Positions 1 through 5,218 of a stretch of 5,218 bases of DNA are shown here, in pieces. The position numbers and the translations under genes are program-made. The DNA comes from Candidatus Zymogenus sp. (GTDB taxonomy: Bacteria; Desulfobacterota; Zymogenia; Zymogenales; Zymogenaceae). The notes beneath the pieces were generated by a model that searched no databases, was not told the origin of the DNA, and was given only the letters and a program-made list of their open reading frames with translations. Position 1 is the stretch's first letter. The number at the start of each line of letters is the position of its first letter. The DNA is taken from assembly GCA_030613285.1 (NCBI GenBank), contig JAUWME010000201.1:1-5218 (forward strand), written 5' to 3'.

Positions 1-137
1 CTGGCGCGAGAGAGGGTTTTGAGCGGGGCATTGGTGAGGAGGCAAAGGCGTTTCGGGAAAATATCGATTCAAAAGATGCCAAAGAAGGAGTCGATGCCTT
101 TCTGTCGGGGAGAAAGCCGAAATTTGTGGGAAGTTGA
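1..137 (+). CDS. Enoyl-CoA hydratase/isomerase family protein, C-terminal end (partial)
   Basis: The reading frame is open from the left edge (first whole codon at base 3) to a TGA at 135-137, giving 44 residues that end in DAFLSGRKPKFVGS. The pattern E(D/N)xxSKDAKEGVxAFLxxRKPKFxG is the very recognisable C-terminal tail of crotonase-fold enoyl-CoA hydratases, in which the last helices cover the active site and help form trimers. The family hydrates trans-2-enoyl-CoA in beta-oxidation and related acyl-CoA pathways in the cytoplasm, but it also includes isomerases and other acyl-CoA enzymes. The catalytic glutamates and the oxyanion hole lie upstream, outside the window, so substrate and exact reaction cannot be assigned. 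The next gene starts 89 bases downstream on the same strand. No clear terminator hairpin separates them, so co-transcription is possible but not shown. Confidence 0.8.
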   Translation, partial: GAREGFERGIGEEAKAFRENIDSKDAKEGVDAFLSGRKPKFVGS

Positions 138-163
138 TGTGCTTTCGATACCCATCATTTTTG

Positions 164-169
164 TATAAA
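164..169 (+). promoter_or_regulatory. Possible -10-like box TATAAA upstream of the GH116 gene
   Basis: The spacer between the hydratase and the glycosidase has an A+T-rich patch, TTGTATAAAAAATAG (161-175), whose TATAAA resembles a bacterial -10 element. The bases 16-18 positions upstream (around 140-147, TGCTTTCG) are a poor -35 match. A promoter here would give a 5' leader of about 50 bases before the ATG at 227. The support is a single hexamer in a short A+T-rich stretch, so this may be chance, and the gene could instead be read from an upstream promoter. Confidence 0.25.
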
Positions 170-212
170 AAATAGTTACTGACGGCTTGAGAATTATGGT
201 TTCTACCTAAAC

Positions 213-220
213 GAGGAGGA
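213..220 (+). promoter_or_regulatory. Strong Shine-Dalgarno sequence of the GH116 gene
   Basis: GAGGAGGA sits 6 bases before the ATG at 227 and complements the 3' end of 16S rRNA almost fully. It fixes the start at 227 and suggests efficient translation. It contrasts with the HEPN gene downstream, which has no comparable site. Confidence 0.85.
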
Positions 221-226
221 TGAACG

Positions 227-2863
227 ATGAGAGAACGCCCAAGTGAATTTTTGAACCCGACCTTTGACGAGGTTGAGAGAACTTATATCAACTCCCCAAC
301 ATTTCGGGGATTCCCCCTGGGCGGCATCGGTACAGGCGGTGTCTCTATTTACGGGGATGGGGGGTTTTCTGAAGCAAGGACGAACCACAACTGGTTTACC
401 CCCGTGAGGGATCTTCGGGGCTCCTTTTTTGCAGTGAGGACAAAGGAAAAGGCCAGCCCCCCTCGTGCAATGCTTTTGAGGAGGACGCACCACGATTCGG
501 TGGAATTTGATGTCGATAATGTTTCTCACACGACATTTAAAGGGGAAGTCCCCGGTTTTCGGCTTGAGTTTACCGACGATGTCCTTCCCGTAAAATGTTC
601 CCTTACCGGTTTTTCACCAATGATCCCCCAAAATATAAAGGACAGCTCGCTGCCTGCCGTGATGTTTAACCTTATTGTCGAAAACGATACAGATGAAGCA
701 ATCGAGCTCTCTGCCCTTTTTTCGTGGCAGAATACCCTGGGTATAACCGGGACTGGGGGGAGCGCGATGATTGCGGAACACACCTTCGCTTGTGATTTCA
801 GCGAGAACAACTTTGCTGTTAATCCGGACTTGGGAATCAACGGCGTGAAATTTGTTGTCGACAAGGACTTTGACGCCAAGGATACAAGACGAAGGAGCGT
901 GGGGAGTTCCCTCATCTTTGTTGATGAAGGCAAAGACCTTGATGTCTCAACGTGCCTTTCGTGGGATCAACGTACCGATGTACCCTCCTTTTGGGAGGAT
1001 TTTAAAAACAAAGGTAGAATTTTTACCTCGGTGGATTACGATCCAAAAGTCAGTGATAAGTATATCAATGGAAAGGCGGGAGCTGTCTCTGTTGCAACGG
1101 CGCTAAACCCTAACGAAACAAAGACAATTTCCTTTTACCTCTGCTGGTACAATCCCCACTACGTATTGGAGAAGGGCGCCCCAGAAAAGATTGAGTCAGG
1201 AAAACACGACGGGATTGACCACGGCATCTACGCTGCAAACTTTTTTGAATCTGTGGAGGAGGTGGGGCTTTATGTTAGAGATGAGAATATCAGGCTCCTT
1301 GAAGAGACAAATCTGCTTGAGTCAATTTTAAAGGATGATGCGATTACCGACCTCCCTGACTGGATTAAAGATGTCATCCTCAACTCCAGAGATTCCATGA
1401 TTGTAAACTCTGTGCTCACAAAGAAGGGGGAATTTTTTGTCATCGAAGGGATGGACTGGCAGATGGACGACGGCTGGCCCTTCGGGGGGCTTACAGGCAC
1501 CAACGACCAGAGGCTGTCTTCCCACCCGTTTTCTTCGGTGTTCTTTTCGGCGCTTGATAAAAGTGAGCTTGTGACATTTCGAGACCTTGCCATGGAGGAC
1601 TTTGGTAAGGTTCCCCACGGAAATGGCGGCGCAGAGATTGCCCTAAAAGACACAGATACGCCCTACAGCAAACCCATACCGTGGCTCAACAACAACCAGA
1701 ACGACTGGCCCGACCTTACGTGCTCCCTCATCCTGCAGTTGGGAAAGCTCGTCAAGATTACCGGCGACCTTGATCTCCTCAACGAATCGTGGCTGCCGCT
1801 CATCAGCATGAACGACTACCTTCTAAACCTCGTCGAGGACAACGTTCCGGAGGGTTCCAGCACGTACGACATCTTTGCCTACGAGCCGTGCTTTTTATAC
1901 CACGCAACGCTTTTTGTCGCCGCAAGCAGGATGTTGGCTGACCTTGCTGTTTATATCCCAGAAGATATCGATCCTGATGCGAAAGAAAGGATCAGGGGGT
2001 TCAATCAGGCGGCGGGGGCTGCCTACAAGACATTTAACGAAAAACTATGGCGGGAAGATGAGGGGTATTTTCGGATAAATGTTGGGAACGACAATTTGTT
2101 TCAGGGGGGGCTTGCCGGGGACTGGATTTCCAGATACACAGGGATGCCGACGGTGGTGGATGCTGGCCGCGCCCGCTCCCACACCAAAAAACAGGATGTG
2201 CTACTTGTTGAGGCGTCGATGAACTGCAAAGACCCAAAGACGACCTTTGGAGCGCTGCCCCTTCCCTTTAACGAGGCTGACCTTAACGGCAACGAAATCC
2301 CCTTGAACTTTTTTGATACCGAAACGAGATACTGTTACAACTATATTTATCAAACCGTTTCATATCAGGCAATGGAGAGCATCTATCTGGGGAATGTTGA
2401 GGAGGGGCTGAAATGCATCAAGATGATATACGACAAGGTTTACCGGGAGGGCTACCCCTGGGACATGAACCTCCTGGGGCTTCCGGGATATGTTTATATG
2501 ACGCACCCGGTGATGTGGGCGTTTTTTAATGCCATGACCGGCGCCGCCCTGGATCTCCTTGATGGGACATTATACCTCGCCCCGAAGACGCTATCAGGAA
2601 GAGATGAATTGAGGCTTCCGGTCTTTTTCCCCCACTTCTGGCTCTCGGTAAAGTACAATGCCGAGACAGGCACCGGCGAGGTCAAGGTGATAAAGGTGAT
2701 GGATGGGGTTAAGCTTGGGAAGGCGTCGGCCTCATTTAAAGACGGGGGAATTTTCCTAAAGAGGCTTGTTCTGACCAACGACGACGACACTCTTCGGGAG
2801 GTTTCTCTTGATGACTTTGAGGTTAGGCAAGGAAATAGCTTCAGGTTTTCCATGGTGGATTAG
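227..2863 (+). CDS. Glycoside hydrolase family 116 (GBA2-like, DUF608) beta-glycosidase
   Basis: This 878-residue protein is a retaining glycosidase of the family that holds human non-lysosomal glucosylceramidase GBA2, Thermoanaerobacterium TxGH116 and archaeal beta-glucosidase/xylosidases. The N-terminal beta-sandwich domain (about 25-340) opens with the family signature FPLGGIGTGGVSIYGDGGF (residues 29-47). The (alpha/alpha)6 catalytic domain runs from about 376 to 780. By hand alignment with GBA2, recalled from memory, E407 in VIEG matches the nucleophile E527 and D548 in STYDIF matches the acid/base D677. Other matching blocks are W494-PDL and the following ITGDLDLL, E699 (glucose-contact region) and HPVMWAF near 760-766. 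A further C-terminal beta-rich tail (about 780-878, starting LYLAP) is common in bacterial DUF608 proteins. There is no signal peptide or membrane segment, so a cytoplasmic location is likely, acting on imported oligosaccharides or glycosides. The start is set by the Shine-Dalgarno sequence at 213-220. The loop after the nucleophile is unusual (see findings). The exact substrate (glucosyl, xylosyl, lipid-linked or other) is unknown. Confidence 0.88.
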   Translation: MRERPSEFLNPTFDEVERTYINSPTFRGFPLGGIGTGGVSIYGDGGFSEARTNHNWFTPVRDLRGSFFAVRTKEKASPPRAMLLRRTHHDSVEFDVDNVSHTTFKGEVPGFRLEFTDDVLPVKCSLTGFSPMIPQNIKDSSLPAVMFNLIVENDTDEAIELSALFSWQNTLGITGTGGSAMIAEHTFACDFSENNFAVNPDLGINGVKFVVDKDFDAKDTRRRSVGSSLIFVDEGKDLDVSTCLSWDQRTDVPSFWEDFKNKGRIFTSVDYDPKVSDKYINGKAGAVSVATALNPNETKTISFYLCWYNPHYVLEKGAPEKIESGKHDGIDHGIYAANFFESVEEVGLYVRDENIRLLEETNLLESILKDDAITDLPDWIKDVILNSRDSMIVNSVLTKKGEFFVIEGMDWQMDDGWPFGGLTGTNDQRLSSHPFSSVFFSALDKSELVTFRDLAMEDFGKVPHGNGGAEIALKDTDTPYSKPIPWLNNNQNDWPDLTCSLILQLGKLVKITGDLDLLNESWLPLISMNDYLLNLVEDNVPEGSSTYDIFAYEPCFLYHATLFVAASRMLADLAVYIPEDIDPDAKERIRGFNQAAGAAYKTFNEKLWREDEGYFRINVGNDNLFQGGLAGDWISRYTGMPTVVDAGRARSHTKKQDVLLVEASMNCKDPKTTFGALPLPFNEADLNGNEIPLNFFDTETRYCYNYIYQTVSYQAMESIYLGNVEEGLKCIKMIYDKVYREGYPWDMNLLGLPGYVYMTHPVMWAFFNAMTGAALDLLDGTLYLAPKTLSGRDELRLPVFFPHFWLSVKYNAETGTGEVKVIKVMDGVKLGKASASFKDGGIFLKRLVLTNDDDTLREVSLDDFEVRQGNSFRFSMVD

Positions 2864-2879
2864 GGGGGTCAATAAAAAT

Positions 2880-2910
2880 TAGTTATTTCTGAAAAAATAG
2901 TAAATAACTA
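2880..2910. repeat. Perfect 9-bp inverted repeat just after the GH116 gene
   Basis: TAGTTATTT (2880-2888) and AAATAACTA (2902-2910) are perfect reverse complements separated by 13 bases. The arms are almost all A/T, so an RNA hairpin would be weak, and no run of T follows the right arm. It is therefore a poor terminator. It could be a binding site for a dimeric regulator of the gene at 3003, or chance in an A+T-rich spacer. Confidence 0.4.
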
Positions 2911-2942
2911 TATCTGCAACTCAAATTCCAACAAAATAGTAA
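2894..2942. repeat. Direct repeat AAAATAGTAA, two copies 39 bp apart
   Basis: The ten bases AAAATAGTAA occur at 2894-2903 and again at 2933-2942, with start points 39 bp apart. The first copy overlaps the right arm of the inverted repeat at 2880-2910, and the second lies directly upstream of a TATAAT. Paired sites on nearly the same helical face (39 bp is close to 3.7 turns) could bind a regulator, but the low complexity of the region makes chance plausible. Confidence 0.3.
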
Positions 2943-2944
2943 CA

Positions 2945-2958
2945 TATAATAATATAAT
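2945..2958 (+). promoter_or_regulatory. Tandem TATAAT boxes upstream of the HEPN gene
   Basis: TATAAT, the exact bacterial -10 consensus, appears at 2945-2950 and again at 2953-2958. Matching -35 boxes are weak: 17 bases upstream of the first is CAAATT (2922-2927). Transcription from here would give a leader of about 40-50 bases. The region is over 75% A+T, which raises the chance of accidental matches. Confidence 0.35.
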
Positions 2959-2963
2959 AATGC

Positions 2964-2992
2964 TTGACAAAAGAATGAGACTATTGTAAAAG
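2964..2992 (+). promoter_or_regulatory. Possible promoter, TTGACA with a weak -10, next to the HEPN start
   Basis: TTGACA (2964-2969) is a perfect -35 consensus. With 17 bases of spacing the -10 would be TAAAAG (2987-2992), a weak match. Transcription would then begin about at 2999, giving an almost leaderless mRNA for the ATG at 3003, which would fit the missing Shine-Dalgarno sequence. This competes with the tandem TATAAT boxes as the promoter, and only one may be used. Confidence 0.3.
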
Positions 2993-3002
2993 TGAAAATA
3001 TT

Positions 3003-4520
3003 ATGAAAACTCGCCCAAAGAATTTTAGCTTTACCGTATTCCCATTTCTGAAAACCAGCGATGCTGTGTCTATTGGAGATCTGACGTTTCGGTCTACAAA
3101 AGATACTAACGGGCTTTCGCCTGAACAGGTTGTATGCATAGATGAAATCGCAAGCATGCTATTTCTGCAGGATAACTATCGTATAAAGTCTGCCTCTTAT
3201 GCGGTCGTCCCATCTATAGATCTGGGTCGACGTTCAACCATTCATGTAGAATACCTCATGAACGTACAAGCCGTAGTTGCATACTTCTACGCCTTACCGC
3301 ATCATGAGACCGATGGTCTTTTTTTAACTTCCGAGCACGCCAGCATGGCGGTTTTCACACCTAATCGAGTGTCAGAGTTTCTTATACACCCAGATTACCA
3401 CGTCGATGTAGCTGAGCCCACATCCGATCTTGAAGTTGATGATCGCAAGGAACTCGACGGTTATCACGGGCTGTACAATTTTAGGCATCACTTTTGGGTC
3501 GCCAGAGGTTCGCGCCTCTACGGTCCGAAGCCGTCCCTTACGCTCAACATTTCGCAGGATTTGAGCTCTGACTTTCGCCGTTTGATGGGGGAAAGAGTTG
3601 ATTTTCGGTTATTAAACGAGTTGCTACGGAAACCAGAAACACAAACTTCTTTGCGTATTTTCACCTCGATCCGATGGTTTAATGCCGCTAATAACGAGGC
3701 GAATGATCCTGCAGCAGCAATAGTAGACCTTTCTATAGCGTTTGAGGCACTACTAAAACTACCTATTAACGAAAAGACCAATCGCATAGTTGATGCGATT
3801 TCATTACTATTGGGTAGAATTCCGAGATTAGAAATTTGGGCACAGCAGTTCTATAATGCTCGATCGCAAGTCGTGCATGAAGGACACATTAAGCATGTAC
3901 GTTTTGATCCCACAAATTCAAAAAAAGCAAATACAAGATCAGAATATTTTTCGCTTCTTTCATTTGGACGGCAAGTGTTTCAACTTTGTCTTGGTACTCT
4001 GTTGGTCGGTGCTGATCTTGCCGAAAAAGCGAGTTTAGAAGAGAAATTAGTTACTAACCAAGAACGTTTTGAAAAAATATGCAAGATACTTAAAAAAGAG
4101 ACAATCAATACTTCGGAACGTCTGGAACTTATCGAGCCAATTGTAACAGATTTAAAGCAATATAAGTATGTTTATGAAAACGGCCTTAGGTTAGAAACTA
4201 TGATTGGTGCAACAAAACTTACTGCAAAAGCCCTATTGATAAACGAAGATGTGATTTCACAACAACTGAAAAGGGACCTTGAGCGACTAACGAATGCCAA
4301 TCGTACCAGCGATAATCTTCAAGTGCTTGAGGCATTAAAGAACCTTAACGATCTTCTTAAGGACAAATCTCTCGTTACAAAGATAACCTATGGTTATGTC
4401 TTTTGCGATCTTATAGAAATTGTGTGGGATTATGTATTCTTGCACTATTTTTGGACTAAGGAAAAACTTTCAGTTAAAGATAAAGAAAGTCACAACACCA
4501 ACAAGAAGAAAAACACGTAG
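3003..4520 (+). CDS. Apea-like HEPN domain protein, putative defence or toxin ribonuclease
   Basis: This 505-residue protein has three parts. Residues 1 to about 215 form a beta-rich N-terminal region like those preceding HEPN in ApeA-type anti-phage proteins; the likeness is in architecture only. Residues about 225-345 match the Apea-like HEPN pattern: the helix DLSIAFEALLKL (242-253, with E248), an RIVDAISLLLGR helix, then FYNARSQVVHEG, in which R287-x4-H292 is the RX4-6H catalytic motif of HEPN ribonucleases. Residues about 345-505 are predominantly helical and charged, ending in an aromatic patch (VWDYVFLHYFW) and a Lys/Asn tail. No membrane segments or signal peptide are evident. HEPN proteins typically cut RNA, including tRNA, during phage infection or as toxins, so this is inferred to be a cytoplasmic defence nuclease. 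No antitoxin such as an MNT nucleotidyltransferase lies next to it. ATG 3003 is chosen because an in-frame TGA at 2976-2978 blocks any longer start, although no Shine-Dalgarno sequence is seen. G+C is lower than in its neighbours, suggesting horizontal gain. Some HEPN proteins are non-catalytic, so activity is unproven. Confidence 0.72.
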   Translation: MKTRPKNFSFTVFPFLKTSDAVSIGDLTFRSTKDTNGLSPEQVVCIDEIASMLFLQDNYRIKSASYAVVPSIDLGRRSTIHVEYLMNVQAVVAYFYALPHHETDGLFLTSEHASMAVFTPNRVSEFLIHPDYHVDVAEPTSDLEVDDRKELDGYHGLYNFRHHFWVARGSRLYGPKPSLTLNISQDLSSDFRRLMGERVDFRLLNELLRKPETQTSLRIFTSIRWFNAANNEANDPAAAIVDLSIAFEALLKLPINEKTNRIVDAISLLLGRIPRLEIWAQQFYNARSQVVHEGHIKHVRFDPTNSKKANTRSEYFSLLSFGRQVFQLCLGTLLVGADLAEKASLEEKLVTNQERFEKICKILKKETINTSERLELIEPIVTDLKQYKYVYENGLRLETMIGATKLTAKALLINEDVISQQLKRDLERLTNANRTSDNLQVLEALKNLNDLLKDKSLVTKITYGYVFCDLIEIVWDYVFLHYFWTKEKLSVKDKESHNTNKKKNT

Positions 4521-4541
4521 CCAGTGAAAACTATAAAAAAG

Positions 4542-4589
4542 AAAAAAGGGGGCAATACTAAACCAAATAGTACTGCCCCCCTTGATTTG
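4542..4589. terminator. Bidirectional rho-independent terminator between convergent genes
   Basis: GGGGGCAATACTA (4548-4560) and TAGTACTGCCCCC (4568-4580) form a 13-bp stem with a 7-base loop and a single non-Watson-Crick pair, A4555 with C4573. Read on the - strand that position becomes a G-U wobble, and the stem is followed by T6-C-T6 (complement of 4547 to 4535), an ideal U-tract. On the + strand the stem follows the HEPN stop by 27 bases and is trailed by the moderately T-rich CTTGATTTGTTGT. It thus ends the transporter transcript strongly and the HEPN transcript probably. Confidence 0.9.
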
Positions 4590-4604
4590 TTGTATAAATA
4601 CAAC
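4589..4604. repeat. Short perfect palindrome GTTGTA-TAAA-TACAAC
   Basis: Six-base arms GTTGTA (4589-4594) and TACAAC (4599-4604) flank TAAA. It lies between the transporter stop and the main terminator, so in the - strand RNA it would form a small hairpin just before the strong one. It may be a minor transcript-end structure or chance. No function is assigned. Confidence 0.35.
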
Positions 4605-4635
4605 CCTTTAAGCAAATAACACTGCAACCCAAAAT

Positions 4636-5218
4636 CTACTCGGTCTTTATCATCTCGGACTCCTTGAGATTGAAACAGAGCACAACGTTGAGCAGCATCA
4701 TGCCCACAAACAACAGCATAAAGGGTGTCATCGAGCCATATGCCACTCTGAACATATCCATCCCGAAGATGAAGATAATCCCGGAGACTTGTCCCGCCAA
4801 AACCAAAAGCCCCTGGGAGGTTGCCTCCGGCGCGGGGTGGCTTACCTCTGCCGAGTATTGATATCCAATGGGCGCTGCCGCCAGGAAGAAGAAACCGAAG
4901 ACGAAACTCGACGCCAGCAGAAGCGTGAAATCCGTGGCGTATGTCAGGCCGATAAGCCCCGGCGTTGTCAAGACCATTGCCATGATGAGGAAGGGTTTTC
5001 TCTTCCTTATCTTGTCGGATATCGGCGGTATGATTATCGCTCCGAGGATACCCCCCACCAACATGATAGCGCCTGCAATTCCCGCCTGCTCGCTGTCAAA
5101 GCCCCGGGGTGACAGGATCATCTCGATCCAGGTGGTGACGGCGTTAAACATACCCAGTGCCAAAAAGAGAATGAAGATTAAGATAATCATATCTTTTTGC
5201 TTTAAAATATGTTTCAGC
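4636..5218 (-). CDS. MFS transporter, FLVCR-like, C-terminal half (partial)
   Basis: The frame stays open from the right edge to a TAG at 4636-4638, showing 193 residues. An internal ATG at 5190 is not the true start, because the frame continues upstream as LKHILKQKD, a typical central-loop sequence before transmembrane segment 7. Six hydrophobic segments follow (TM7-TM12). A loop SDKIRKRKPF lies between TM8 and TM9, the second-half copy of the MFS motif A (D followed by basic residues). The block GFFFLAAAPIGYQYSAEVSHP followed by TSQGLLVLAGQVSGIIF strongly recalls the FLVCR family (PLGFEFAVELTYP ... SSGLLNASAQVFGIIF in human members). Animal FLVCRs are linked to choline, ethanolamine or heme transport; bacterial relatives have unknown substrates. 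The protein is an inner-membrane carrier with a short C-terminal tail (ESEMIKTE). It converges on the HEPN gene and shares its terminator. The N-terminal six helices lie outside the window. Confidence 0.8.
   Translation of the reverse strand, partial: LKHILKQKDMIILIFILFLALGMFNAVTTWIEMILSPRGFDSEQAGIAGAIMLVGGILGAIIIPPISDKIRKRKPFLIMAMVLTTPGLIGLTYATDFTLLLASSFVFGFFFLAAAPIGYQYSAEVSHPAPEATSQGLLVLAGQVSGIIFIFGMDMFRVAYGSMTPFMLLFVGMMLLNVVLCFNLKESEMIKTE

Noticed and set aside
167..180. AAAAAATAGTTACT before and AAAAATTAGTTATT (2874-2887) after the GH116 gene as flanking repeats of a mobile element
   Set aside because: The match is imperfect and A/T-dominated, with no transposase or terminal inverted repeats. 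The GH116 gene is also typical of the surrounding composition.
526..933. Long open frames on the opposite strand inside the GH116 gene (also 203-529, 1270-1653, 2034-2237, 2494-2853)
   Set aside because: Their translations are Ser/Pro-rich with no recognisable motif, and they lie fully or almost fully within a gene with a convincing family match, so they are shadows.
2104..2110. Run of seven G within the GH116 gene (also six G at 359-364) as a phase-variation tract
   Set aside because: The runs are short and the frame is intact across both; the encoded Gly-Gly fits the surrounding protein.
2960..2989. Nine-codon ORF (MLDKRMRLL) just before the HEPN gene as a leader peptide
   Set aside because: There is no ribosome binding site, it overlaps the TTGACA box, and no attenuator-like pairing is apparent.
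3003..4520. HEPN gene as part of an HEPN-MNT toxin-antitoxin pair
   Set aside because: No nucleotidyltransferase motif (GSxxxG...DxD) occurs in any frame next to it, and the neighbouring genes are metabolic.
4664..5112. Plus-strand open frames opposite the transporter gene
   Set aside because: They are antisense to clear transmembrane-coding sequence and encode low-complexity Arg/Gln-rich strings without family likeness.

Overview
The window reads as chromosomal DNA of a bacterium. Genes are tightly packed, a good Shine-Dalgarno sequence (GAGGAGGA) precedes one gene, and there is a textbook rho-independent hairpin with a U-tract. The metabolic genes are of medium G+C (one 60-base line sampled in the large gene is about 58%). 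I cannot name the lineage from the sequence. An enoyl-CoA hydratase next to a GH116 glycosidase and an FLVCR-like transporter would suit an anaerobic or syntrophic environmental bacterium such as a Desulfobacterota relative, but that is a guess.

Layout: (1) bases 1-137 hold the 3' end of an enoyl-CoA hydratase/isomerase family gene on the + strand. (2) An 89-base spacer with a strong ribosome binding site leads into (3) an 878-residue glycoside hydrolase of family GH116 (GBA2 / DUF608 type) at 227-2863, + strand, with both expected catalytic carboxylates in place. (4) A 139-base, very A+T-rich spacer (2864-3002) carries an inverted repeat, a direct repeat and several promoter-like boxes. (5) A 505-residue protein at 3003-4520, + strand, has an Apea-like HEPN domain in the middle (R287-x4-H292), a predicted ribonuclease fold typical of abortive-infection and toxin systems. 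(6) A 115-base convergent spacer (4521-4635) holds a bidirectional hairpin terminator. (7) The C-terminal half of a major facilitator superfamily (MFS) transporter resembling the FLVCR family runs off the right edge on the - strand.

The metabolic genes (fatty-acid/acyl-CoA, glycoside, transporter) share a higher-G+C style. The HEPN gene and its spacer are clearly A+T-richer (about 33-48% G+C in sampled lines), have no obvious Shine-Dalgarno sequence and look like an inserted accessory cargo gene. No nucleotidyltransferase antitoxin, other defence gene, transposase, tRNA, CRISPR array or insertion-sequence end is visible in the window. If there is a little-known system here, it is this apparently stand-alone HEPN protein.
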